From assembly GCA_049519595.1 (NCBI GenBank), contig JBEKQP010000154.1:1-10954 (forward strand): DNA of 10,954 bases, in the 5' to 3' direction. Under the pieces are notes generated by a model, which ran no database searches, was not told the DNA's origin, and saw only the letters and a program-made list of their open reading frames with translations. Source of the stretch: CAWBRT01 sp049519595. Lineage in GTDB: Bacteria; Acidobacteriota; Terriglobia; Terriglobales; Acidobacteriaceae. Positions 1 to 6,922 of this stretch are shown piece after piece; position 1 is the first letter of the stretch; the number at the start of each line of letters is the position of its first letter. Both the position numbers and the translations under genes were made by a program.

Positions 1-1
1 C

Positions 2-1687
2 GATGTGGTGCTCAGCGTCGATTCGGAGTCTTTTCTGGCGACCGGGGGCATGATGGGGCAGGGGTCGCTTAGCGCGGGTACCATCAGTTTGGACACGCTA
101 TTGAAAGCCGCGGGGGTCGACGAAAAATCCGCCAATGTTTCGCAAGGACTCGTGGAGGCAGTTCAGACCGCAATCGAGGCAGCCGCAGGCAATTCAGAAG
201 TACGCCCGGAAAGCGTCGTTCTGTCTCTGGCCATGTTTCTGGATAACATGGCTCCAGGGAGCCTCCCAGCTCTGCCTGGCGTGCAGGGACAAGAACTGAT
301 GTCATCGCAACAGGTCGCATCCGAGTTATGGGAGTCGCTGACGGCGCGGTGGCTGGGCTCACGCTTCGGTGCATCGTCGTCGGAGGAACAGGTTGCGGCT
401 CTGCAAAGCGATACGGCGGAGTTACTGGCTCGTGCCAAGAACGCGACCGAAATGGCCGAACGGATTCTTACGCGCTTGGGCCGCCTGTTCGAAGAGCAGA
501 AGCTTCCCGTGGAGTGGCTGGAGCCGGTCCGGCGGGAACTGGCGTTCTACCTGCTGTCGTTTGCGGAGCAGAAAACGCAGTTAATGTCCCTCAAGTCGCT
601 TTCTGATGCCGATCTGCGGCGGGTGGTTCGCACCATCAAAGGGCTGCTGCAAGAGAGCAACGTGCCCGACGCGAGTGACCTGGCGCAGCATTGCTGCAAA
701 ACGCTTGTGGCCGATACCCAGGGAGATGATTTGATCGGACGCATTCCCGAGATCCTGGCGTTGATTCCGTCGGCGTCCCAGGCGCGCGTGCTGCGGGCTG
801 CGACAGAGCAGTTGGCACCTGCTTTGCTGGAGGGGAACGTAAGGGGCGAGAAGTGGCACGAGTCAATTGCCGATTGTCTTTCCGTGCTCGGCCAACAGGC
901 ATCGCGGGCTCAAGACTTCGAACTTGTCCTGGAGATTGCCTCACAGTTTGAACAGATCATTGCCGTGTTCCCGGATCTCCACCTCAACTGTTGCAGCGAA
1001 GCCCGTCAAAAGCTGCTTCCGGCCGAGGTCATCGACCCACTTCTCGACTTGGCATTGGAAAAAAGCGAGAGTATGGACAAGCGGCGGATCGCCGTCGGAC
1101 TGCTCCGGCAATCGGAACCAGCCATCGAACGGCTCTTCGAGCGGCTCAGCGAAGAACCGATTGCGCAGGTCAGGTTTCGCATTATGCGGCTAGCCGGTCA
1201 ATTACGTGGAGCTGCAATCCATTCCGCAGCGAAGCGTCTTGATGACGGGCGCTGGTACGTGGTGCGCAACGCATGCGTGTTGTTGGGTGAGATGAACGAT
1301 CCGGATGTGATCGAACATTTGGCACCCGCCCTGCGGCACCCCGATGAGCGGGTGCAGCGGGCCGCGTTTCAATCGTTGCAAAAGAGCCGCCTCGCCGAAT
1401 GCGTTCGTGCTTATGCGGACGCGCTTGCCGACATGGCTCCGGCGATGCTCGAATCGGCACTCGATGAAATCATGCTGGGCAAGGACGCAAGCTGCGTCGA
1501 GGGGTTGTGCAAGCTCATTACGCAAGGCGGTCCGGACAGATCGCGGTTTGCCGCCCGGGCAGTGCAGATCGCCGTTACGATTGACTCCGTTGCGACTGTG
1601 GCACTTTTGGCGAAGGCGGTCAACGCGCCGGGCATTTCAGAGACTGTGCGCTCGCTTGTGCGGCAAGCCACCGAGTTGAGGCGCTAG
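2..1687 (+). CDS. HEAT-repeat domain protein, 5'-truncated by window edge
   Basis: The reading frame is open to the left edge (a GAT codon precedes the first GTG at 5), so this is the C-terminal part of a longer protein; at least 561 residues are visible and it stops with TAG at 1685-1687. Numbering from the GTG at 5, residues 340-460 form paired helices of HEAT type. The clearest unit is at 416-460, with RWYVVRNACVLLGEM followed by a second helix PDERVQRAAFQSLQK, and weaker units lie on either side. The N-terminal 120 visible residues are Ala/Gly/Ser-rich and lack a recognisable domain. There is no signal peptide or membrane segment in the visible part. HEAT arrays are protein-binding scaffolds, so no enzymatic role is suggested. 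The gene is convergent with the next one, with 131 bp between them. It could equally be labelled an armadillo-type-fold hypothetical protein. The HEAT call is fairly secure; the biological role is unknown. Confidence 0.8.
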   Translation, partial: DVVLSVDSESFLATGGMMGQGSLSAGTISLDTLLKAAGVDEKSANVSQGLVEAVQTAIEAAAGNSEVRPESVVLSLAMFLDNMAPGSLPALPGVQGQELMSSQQVASELWESLTARWLGSRFGASSSEEQVAALQSDTAELLARAKNATEMAERILTRLGRLFEEQKLPVEWLEPVRRELAFYLLSFAEQKTQLMSLKSLSDADLRRVVRTIKGLLQESNVPDASDLAQHCCKTLVADTQGDDLIGRIPEILALIPSASQARVLRAATEQLAPALLEGNVRGEKWHESIADCLSVLGQQASRAQDFELVLEIASQFEQIIAVFPDLHLNCCSEARQKLLPAEVIDPLLDLALEKSESMDKRRIAVGLLRQSEPAIERLFERLSEEPIAQVRFRIMRLAGQLRGAAIHSAAKRLDDGRWYVVRNACVLLGEMNDPDVIEHLAPALRHPDERVQRAAFQSLQKSRLAECVRAYADALADMAPAMLESALDEIMLGKDASCVEGLCKLITQGGPDRSRFAARAVQIAVTIDSVATVALLAKAVNAPGISETVRSLVRQATELRR

Positions 1688-1726
1688 CGAGTTCGCGGTA
1701 ATCGTCGTTGTATTGGAAGTGCCTGT

Positions 1727-1819
1727 TTACCTCTCCTGCAATTCCTCACGTGCGAGTATGCTGATTCCGGCCGACTGTAGCTGCTCGATGGCGGAAGCAG
1801 GCGTTAAAGGAAACGGCAC
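1727..1819 (-). other. Possible 30-codon overlapping mini-ORF after the oxidoreductase
   Basis: A GTG at 1819-1817 shares its G with the TAG stop of the oxidoreductase (TAGTG junction) and opens 30 codons ending in TAA (1729-1727). The predicted C-terminal half, AIEQLQSAGISILAREELQER, begins at 'AIEQ' and looks like a soluble amphipathic helix. There is no Shine-Dalgarno sequence, and the length is within chance for this GC content. It is listed because it is the only coding-like content seen in the 131-bp convergent gap; it may be a remnant or noise. Confidence 0.12.
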
Positions 1820-3147
1820 TAATTGGTGGCCGCTGCAGCCGGCTTGCGGTGAATCTCAACGACGCTCGAACGTCCGGCAAAGACGTTGGCCAGTCCGGTG
1901 GCCGCAACCCGGCGCCGGATTTCCGCGATGTCCGTGAGATAGCTTCCACGCTGCTTCATGCGTTCGAAAAAGACCGAGCCTGAGAATGTAAACTTCATGC
2001 CCAGACCCTTCTCAGTCTGCATTTGTTCACGCACGTGGCTGACGGCGTCGCCAACCAACAGGGTGTCCGGCAGTATCAAGGGCTCTTTGCCGCTGGCATG
2101 GCCGGCAGCGTTGTAGCCGGCGAGCGTTCCGGTGACTACCGCTTCCGTGTGCCCGACCAGCAGACCCGCCTTCTCGCCGGCGCAGAACACATTGTCCAGT
2201 CCGTCGACCTTGAGCGCGTCATTGCGAGGCGCCATGTTGATATAGCGGATGGAATTGCCAAAGCTGGCCCCATACGGATCGGCGAAACGAGCGTTCTCGA
2301 AGCCTCGCACCCGGCGCAGCAGGCCCAGCGGAAAATATGGCGTCATCAGCTTGGCGCCCCCGGTGTCGAGCACCACCACGTTGGTTTTGTACTCGGCTTG
2401 AGTGTATTGCTGGCAGGCCTTGATATCCAGCTTGCCCGAACCGTCGTCTTCGAGTTCGGGAATCGGACGCATTGCCATCCCTGTGCGGCTCATATCTTCT
2501 AGCACGTCGGAGGCTAGCGATTCCCTGACCAGTTCGCAGGAGCCGCTCATGGCGCCCATCTGGTCGCCCTTCTTGCCGGTGATTTCGGCAATTCCGGCAC
2601 GACCGGCAATGCTGACGCGAACGCCGAATGCATGGCAGCGAAGTACGCACATGCCACAGCCATTGCCGTATTTGCCGCAAGCATACGGGTTTCCGGAAGT
2701 GCCCGTTGTCTCGACAAAAGCGTCAGCCTCGAACCTTTCTTCCCCGGCGTCCTTGGCGGTCATCACCGCCGTCATACGTCGCCCGTCCATGGCGACATCG
2801 GTGACGCGGGTCGACATACGGAGCTCGACGCCGAAGCCTTTAAGCAGTCGCGCGACCCCCTGCTCGATGGTCATGATGTTATAAAGCGAGGCGTGCTTGT
2901 GGCCCGGAAACTCGATGTTCTTGTGGACGGCATGAGCATCCATGAGCTCAAACAGCTCGCCACCGCCGAGTGCGATGGCCTCTTCCGTGGCGGTAAAGCG
3001 CCCGTTATTGCGGAAAATTCCCCCAACCAAGCCGGTGCCAAGCAGCATATCAGTGCGTTCGGCGAGAGTTACCTTCGCGCCTTGCTTGGCCGCCGACAAC
3101 GCGGCGGCACAGCCAGCCCAGCCTCCACCAATAACAACGACCTTCAT
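1819..3147 (-). CDS. FAD-dependent oxidoreductase, GidA/TrmFO-like fold, with Cys cluster
   Basis: This 442-aa protein starts at the ATG at 3147, chosen because AAGGAG lies 7 nt upstream and the Rossmann motif begins at once; an in-frame ATG at 3219 would add 24 residues with no such support. The N-terminal MKVVVIGGGWAGCAAALSAA (1-20) is the GxGxxG dinucleotide-binding motif, followed by the acidic E30 that usually binds the ribose. Near the C-terminus, DNVFCAGEKAGL (318-329) and the HTEAVVTGTLAGYNAA stretch (333-348) match the second FAD-contact region of GidA/TrmFO-type and FAD_oxidored proteins. Residues 157-171 carry four cysteines spaced C-x6-C-x2-C-x3-C, suggesting an iron-sulfur or redox-active site inserted after the first FAD lobe. 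There is no signal peptide, so it should be cytoplasmic. It is transcribed away from the permease across a 338-bp control region. Its substrate is unknown. A tRNA-modification role is unlikely because the C-terminal part is not like TrmFO. The family call is strong; the specific function is open. Confidence 0.85.
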   Translation of the reverse strand: MKVVVIGGGWAGCAAALSAAKQGAKVTLAERTDMLLGTGLVGGIFRNNGRFTATEEAIALGGGELFELMDAHAVHKNIEFPGHKHASLYNIMTIEQGVARLLKGFGVELRMSTRVTDVAMDGRRMTAVMTAKDAGEERFEADAFVETTGTSGNPYACGKYGNGCGMCVLRCHAFGVRVSIAGRAGIAEITGKKGDQMGAMSGSCELVRESLASDVLEDMSRTGMAMRPIPELEDDGSGKLDIKACQQYTQAEYKTNVVVLDTGGAKLMTPYFPLGLLRRVRGFENARFADPYGASFGNSIRYINMAPRNDALKVDGLDNVFCAGEKAGLLVGHTEAVVTGTLAGYNAAGHASGKEPLILPDTLLVGDAVSHVREQMQTEKGLGMKFTFSGSVFFERMKQRGSYLTDIAEIRRRVAATGLANVFAGRSSVVEIHRKPAAAATN

Positions 3148-3308
3148 AGCTCGCTCCTTCTTTGCTGTGTCAGCACCGCACCGCTGGGTTAATCCCGATC
3201 GACGACTCGCCAAGTCCAAATCCCTGTTTTGCTTTACCGGGGTGCGTTAACCCTCTGAGGGCGCCATCGAATAACGCGCCGCTTCTTTTCCCAATCACTC
3301 TGCGTTAA

Positions 3309-3335
3309 TTGACACGTGGCTACATTGTATACAAC
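3309..3335 (+). promoter_or_regulatory. Candidate sigma70-type promoter for the permease
   Basis: A perfect -35 hexamer TTGACA lies at 3309-3314 and a -10-like TACAAC at 3330-3335, 15 nt apart. The spacer is shorter than the optimal 17, so either the site is weak or it is activator dependent. The predicted leader to the ATG at 3486 would be roughly 145 nt. The -10 region lies inside the palindrome at 3325-3334, as expected for a repressor-controlled promoter. Confidence 0.35.
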
Positions 3336-3343
3336 ACTGTTGT
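3325..3343. promoter_or_regulatory. Candidate operator: TTGTATACAA palindrome and overlapping dyad
   Basis: TTGTATACAA at 3325-3334 is a perfect 10-bp palindrome. It overlaps a second dyad, ACAACA-C-TGTTGT, at 3331-3343. Flanking CGTGG (3315-3319) and CCACG (3344-3348) form an outer inverted repeat centred on the same place. Sites of the TTGTATACA kind are known for several GntR-family (FCD-type) regulators of organic-acid catabolism, so such a regulator could control both divergent genes. No regulator gene is present in the window. Confidence 0.45.
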
Positions 3344-3485
3344 CCACGCGAATCATTCTCTCGGCGGCGAGGAAGAAAAATATCAAGGTTGGTCTGGCAT
3401 ATCCGGTTCCAGGCCGGAGGAAATTTTTGCCGCCAATTGAGCACGGTATGCGCATAACTGCAAGCCATTTCTGAGGATTTTAACC

Positions 3486-4958
3486 ATGCCGGAGACGGTC
3501 ACTCTTTCAGCCGCTCATTGGATTTATCTGCTCGGCGTTGTCGCCATCATCACCACCATGGCTTGTCGAGTCAACGTCGTGCTGCCGGCGATGCTGGCGA
3601 CGTTCGTTACGGCATTTGCGTTTTCCGGAAAACTATCGATCGCGCTGGAAGCTATCTTCATGGGGCCGCTGGTGGCCGGCAAGGAGTTGTTTAACATCTT
3701 TCTGGTGATCGCCATGATGACGGCGCTGTTGAATTCCCTGGTGACGATCAGCGCCGACATTGCGATGATCCGGCCGTTTCGCGTGGTCATGAGGAACGGC
3801 CACATCGCTTACTTTGTTCTCGGATTTGCCAGCTACATCGTCTCGCTCTTCTTTTGGCCGACGCCCACGGTCCCGTTGATGGCCGGGATTTTGTTGCCGG
3901 CCGCCATTGCCGCCGGGCTTCCGCCGCTGGGCGGCGCGCTTTGCATCGGCGTGGCTGGATTGGGAACGGCGCTGTCGTCCGACTACGTGATCCGGGTCGG
4001 ACCGGGAATCAGCGCCAAGGCAGCCGGTGTGCCGCTGATGGCGGTGGCGGATAAAGCGCTGGTTCTCTCGCTGATCACCGGCGGTGTCACCTTCTTGCTC
4101 TGTTATTTTTTGATCAGGAAGGACATCCAGGCCCCCAGCGCTGCCCATTTGGAACTTTGGGAAAAGGCGGATCCTTTTGCTGGTGCCCACGGACCAGCAA
4201 CCCAGCCAAAGTCCCCGCTGACGGCGAAGCGGCTGACTCTTTCGCCACGAATGGAAAAGTGGTCCCGGGTGATAGCGATCGCTACACCGGTAGCATTTCT
4301 CGCCATCGTCATCGACATGATTCTGCCGAAGCTGTGGCCGGGCTTCGAAGCGCCTCAAGGAGCGGCTGCGGCTGCGGTCGTTGGCGGCGTCGCGGGGCTG
4401 TTGATGTTGATGGTTTCTCTGATCAGCGAGGGCCGCGGCGCATTTCGGGCCACGGCTGGTTATTTCACCGATGGGTTGGTCTTTGCCTTCCGAGCGATGT
4501 CCCAGGTATTGCCAATTGCCGGTTTCTTCTTCATAGGGGTTGCAACTCTGGCCGGACCGATCTTAGGCGTTGAAGCAGGCCACAAGGCTCCGGGCTTTCT
4601 CTTCGAGTTGGTGCGCGCCGCCGATCATCTGATTCCGCGAAGCCGCTACTTCGTTACCTTTGGGGTGTTGTTTTCGGGCATGGTGACCGGCATCGACGGC
4701 TCCGGGTTCGCTGGACTGCCGCTGACCGGGGCCTTGGCTGGCGCGCTTGGCCGGGCAGTCAACTTCGATGTCTCCACTTTGGCCGCGGTCGGACAGATGG
4801 GATCGGTGTGGACGGGAAAAACGCTGACGGCATGGTCGGCTTTAGCGGCGGTCGCGGCTTTTGCCCGCGTTTCGGTATTCGATGCCGTTCGGAAGCTGTT
4901 TTTCCCAGTGCTCTGCGGCCTGATCGTCTCGACAATATTTGCCATCATTATCTGGTAG
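3486..4958 (+). CDS. Multi-pass inner-membrane permease (ion-transporter / GntP-like)
   Basis: This 490-aa protein is very hydrophobic and starts at an ATG with GAGGA 8 nt upstream. About ten to twelve membrane segments can be read, including residues 11-27, 32-48, 68-89, 106-124, 130-147, 190-210, 262-281, 292-313, 340-361, 386-405 and 470-489. A polar cytoplasmic-type loop (about 211-260) splits it into two halves. The first half contains FFWPTPTVPLMAGILLPAA, GLG at 158-160 and SSDYV. The second contains GIDGSGFAGLPLTGALAG (402-419), a glycine-rich re-entrant-looking stretch typical of secondary transporters of the ion-transporter/GntP/CitM type. It is probably an H+- or Na+-coupled carrier for an organic acid or similar small anion. 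The substrate cannot be read. It lies divergent from the oxidoreductase and 25 bp upstream of a small membrane protein on the same strand, probably in one transcript. Confidence 0.7.
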   Translation: MPETVTLSAAHWIYLLGVVAIITTMACRVNVVLPAMLATFVTAFAFSGKLSIALEAIFMGPLVAGKELFNIFLVIAMMTALLNSLVTISADIAMIRPFRVVMRNGHIAYFVLGFASYIVSLFFWPTPTVPLMAGILLPAAIAAGLPPLGGALCIGVAGLGTALSSDYVIRVGPGISAKAAGVPLMAVADKALVLSLITGGVTFLLCYFLIRKDIQAPSAAHLELWEKADPFAGAHGPATQPKSPLTAKRLTLSPRMEKWSRVIAIATPVAFLAIVIDMILPKLWPGFEAPQGAAAAAVVGGVAGLLMLMVSLISEGRGAFRATAGYFTDGLVFAFRAMSQVLPIAGFFFIGVATLAGPILGVEAGHKAPGFLFELVRAADHLIPRSRYFVTFGVLFSGMVTGIDGSGFAGLPLTGALAGALGRAVNFDVSTLAAVGQMGSVWTGKTLTAWSALAAVAAFARVSVFDAVRKLFFPVLCGLIVSTIFAIIIW

Positions 4959-4983
4959 CGAAGGCCGATGCGAGAGAACTTGA

Positions 4984-5532
4984 ATGAAAGCGGCGGTGGT
5001 GTTGCACTCGTCTCTCCCTCCATACGTAGTGGCCGATACCCTTCGTCGCTCAATTGACGAAGAGCGCATCACCCTGTTTTCACTTTCAGGCTATAAAGGA
5101 AGTCGTCCAGTGCTGGGCAAGGTCGACGAGAGCACTTTCAGGTTGCAGAAGAGAAGGTATTATCACAACAGTTTTGCCCCAATCTTCTACGGACGATTTG
5201 AGCCGGAAACCGGTGGCACAAGAATCGAGGGATACTTCGATATGGCCCAATGGGTTAAATATTTCATGTGGTTCTGGTTGGCAATGGTGATTCTGATAGG
5301 TGGGCAAATCTTTCTTGCTTCTCTGAAAGACATCGTTACGGGCAGCCACTACATTCACGGAGACAAGCGCATAGGCATTCTGATCCCGCCATCCATGATC
5401 CTGTTCGGGGTGCTGCTCCCGAAAGTTGGCCAGCTACTTGCACGAGGCGAAAAGACGTTCATCCTGGAGCACCTCCAGCAGACGCTTGTCGCTCGTATGG
5501 AACCAGGCAATCCGGTTTCTACTCAGTCGTAG
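4984..5532 (+). CDS. Conserved-looking two-helix membrane protein of unknown function
   Basis: I do not recognise this 182-aa protein. Residues 1-88 are soluble and have the feel of a small beta-rich domain: SGYKGSRPVLGKV, then FRLQKRRYYHNSFAP, FYGRFEP and GGTRIEGYF. A membrane helix follows at about 91-113 and a second at about 130-147, with a short polar hairpin (SHYIHGDKR) between them. The C-terminal 35 residues are soluble and amphipathic. The order of soluble domain, two helices and tail resembles small bacterial PH-like or DUF membrane proteins, but this is only a resemblance. The ATG at 4984 has just a weak GAGAA ahead of it. It sits 25 bp after the permease stop, so it is likely co-transcribed with it. 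Its last 10 bp overlap the end of the aminotransferase gene on the other strand. Confidence 0.65.
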   Translation: MKAAVVLHSSLPPYVVADTLRRSIDEERITLFSLSGYKGSRPVLGKVDESTFRLQKRRYYHNSFAPIFYGRFEPETGGTRIEGYFDMAQWVKYFMWFWLAMVILIGGQIFLASLKDIVTGSHYIHGDKRIGILIPPSMILFGVLLPKVGQLLARGEKTFILEHLQQTLVARMEPGNPVSTQS

Positions 5533-6734
5533 CGTGCCGCCATAAACTTGGAAACCTTCGCGTACGCCAGATTAAGGATATTTTCGTCGGGAAGGAAGAC
5601 GATGCGGCAATGGGCGGTTCCCGATTTTTCGCCAAAGCCGGCACCGTGAACCATCAGCACCTGGGTCTGTTCCAATAGCTCACGCACAAAGGTTGTGTCA
5701 TCGTCTGGTATGTCGAGCTTCGGATACGCGTAGAAGGCCGCTTTCGGAGCAACACAACTGACTCGCGGCGTCCGTTCGCACCAGCTTTGCGTGATGTCGC
5801 GGCGGCAGCGCAGCTTTTCGTTCATTATCTTGAGGTGGTCTTGCGGCCCTTCCAAAGCGGGCTTGATGGCGTATTGCAGCGGATGTGGCGCTGACAGCCG
5901 CGCGCGCAGCAACTTGTAGACACCTTCGAGGAACGGTTTGAGAGAGTCTTCCGGACCGGTGGCAATGCCCCATCCCAGGCGCCAACCGGGGCAGCAATAG
6001 GCCTTGGAAAGTCCGTTGAAAGTTACTACCGGCACGTCAGGAGCAAGAGAGGCGATCGGCACGTGCTTTTCCGTGGGGTCCAGAATCAGCCGGTCGTAGA
6101 TCTCGTCGGAAAAGATAATCAGATTATTGCGTCGCGCCAACTCGGCGACCCCTTCGAGCGTGCGGCGCGAATAAACCGCCCCGGTTGGGTTGTTAGGATT
6201 GATGACAACAATGCCGCGCGTGCGCGAGTTGATCTTGGCGGCCATGTCATCCAGGTCAGGCTCCCAGCCCTCTTCTTCCTTCAGGCGATACGAGGTGAGC
6301 ACACAACTGTTCTTCGCCAGGGTGGCCGAGTAGAGCGGATAATCGGGGCACGGCGTCAGCACGTTATCTCCCGGATTGACCAGCGCCGTCAGGCAGGCGT
6401 CGACCGCCTCACCCGAACCCATGGTGACGAACACACTCTGAATGTTCTCGAAGCCCTTGCCCTCGGCTTCGTTGCGAATGGCCTGTACGGCTGAGCTCAA
6501 GCCCAGCGAGTTTCCATAGCCGTTAATGCCGTCCACCATTGCCTTATGAGCGGCTTCGATCATGTGCGGCGGTGTCCTGAAGCCGTAAAGGCAGGGGTCT
6601 CCGATGTTGAGATAAAGAATCTCTTTGCCCTCGCGCGCAATCTGGTCAGCGATCACTACCAGGTCGCGGATCGCATAGTTGACGTTCTCCATGCGGGAGG
6701 CCGCGAGAATTTCACATGCTGAATTCGTTGCCAT
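5523..6734 (-). CDS. Class I/II PLP-dependent aminotransferase, AlaA-like
   Basis: This 403-aa length is normal for the fold-type I aminotransferase family. It begins at an ATG with a good AAGGA Shine-Dalgarno a few nucleotides upstream. Visible landmarks are LNIGDP (42-47, substrate loop), NGYGNSLGLSSAVQAI (71-86), GSGEAVDACLTAL (107-118), NPNNPTG (179-185), SDEIYD (209-214, with D210 and Y213 contacting the cofactor), GLSKAYCCPGWRLGW (241-255) with K244 as the PLP-binding lysine, and HCRIVFLP (375-382) with R377 binding the substrate carboxylate. The NNPTGAVYS, DEIYD and FNGLSK pattern is closest to glutamate-pyruvate (alanine) aminotransferases such as AlaA, so alanine/glutamate transamination is the best guess; an aspartate, aromatic or branched-chain role is possible. 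The two cysteines after the PLP lysine are unusual. It lies downstream of the aldehyde dehydrogenase on the same strand with 188 bp between them, and converges with the two-helix membrane protein. Confidence 0.88.
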   Translation of the reverse strand: MATNSACEILAASRMENVNYAIRDLVVIADQIAREGKEILYLNIGDPCLYGFRTPPHMIEAAHKAMVDGINGYGNSLGLSSAVQAIRNEAEGKGFENIQSVFVTMGSGEAVDACLTALVNPGDNVLTPCPDYPLYSATLAKNSCVLTSYRLKEEEGWEPDLDDMAAKINSRTRGIVVINPNNPTGAVYSRRTLEGVAELARRNNLIIFSDEIYDRLILDPTEKHVPIASLAPDVPVVTFNGLSKAYCCPGWRLGWGIATGPEDSLKPFLEGVYKLLRARLSAPHPLQYAIKPALEGPQDHLKIMNEKLRCRRDITQSWCERTPRVSCVAPKAAFYAYPKLDIPDDDTTFVRELLEQTQVLMVHGAGFGEKSGTAHCRIVFLPDENILNLAYAKVSKFMAARYD

Positions 6735-6779
6735 TCACTGTCCTTCTTCCAGAGCTGGCTAACGGGAACTATTCCCCAG

Positions 6780-6835
6780 CTCCGGTGCGAAAACAAGCCG
6801 GAGTCCCAACCCGCGCCGTAGTTGCGCCTGTTGGG
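6780..6835 (-). promoter_or_regulatory. Two hairpins in the aminotransferase leader
   Basis: Two stem-loops lie close together in the 188-bp gap, within 105 bp of the aminotransferase start. CTCCGG (6780-6785) pairs with CCGGAG (6798-6803). CCCAAC (6805-6810) pairs with GTTGGG (6830-6835), and GCGC at 6813-6816 and 6824-6827 extends that stem. Neither is followed by a T-run on the minus strand, so a simple intrinsic terminator is not shown. They may be a structured leader or only chance in GC-rich DNA. Confidence 0.25.
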
Positions 6836-6844
6836 TGGAACCCG

Positions 6845-6887
6845 CTCTGTCAATGTATTCCCTTATTACCCCTGCATCCTCTGTCAA
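6845..6887 (-). promoter_or_regulatory. Direct repeat TTGACAGAG upstream of the aminotransferase
   Basis: On the minus strand the 9-mer TTGACAGAG occurs twice, at 6887-6879 and 6853-6845, starting 34 bp apart (about three helical turns). Each contains a perfect -35 hexamer. No convincing -10 box sits 16-18 bp beyond either copy, so it may be a repeated protein-binding site, or one copy may be part of the promoter. Confidence 0.25.
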
Positions 6888-6906
6888 ACGCCATCCCACG
6901 TTTGGC
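6883..6906 (-). terminator. Stem-loop just after the aldehyde dehydrogenase
   Basis: CAAACG (6885-6890) and CGTTTG (6899-6904) form a perfect 6-bp stem with an 8-nt loop, extended by G-C and G-U pairs. It begins about 17 nt after the aldehyde dehydrogenase stop. There is no U-tract, so it is a weak or factor-dependent terminator at best, or an RNA end-stabilising stem. Confidence 0.3.
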
Positions 6907-6922
6907 GAAGGTTGAGCCCACT

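Larger units (their letters stand above)
3148..3485. promoter_or_regulatory. Divergent intergenic control region, oxidoreductase / permease
   Basis: No gene is supported in these 338 bp. It holds the Shine-Dalgarno of the oxidoreductase next to 3148 (AAGGAG on the minus strand), a CCCTC-T-GAGGG palindrome at 3251-3261, and a promoter/operator cluster at 3309-3348. The permease Shine-Dalgarno (GAGGA, 3473-3477) lies 8 nt before its ATG. The 73-codon frame on the minus strand (3234-3455) shows no protein-like features and no ribosome-binding site. Confidence 0.6.

Noticed and set aside
3234..3455. 73-codon minus-strand frame in the divergent control region
   Set aside because: It has no ribosome-binding site or protein-like pattern, and it runs across the palindromic operator cluster.
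3633..4358. 241-codon minus-strand frame opposite the permease
   Set aside because: Its composition is low-complexity (Arg, His, Gln, Asp rich), it has no domain, and it lies fully inside a clear membrane-protein gene.
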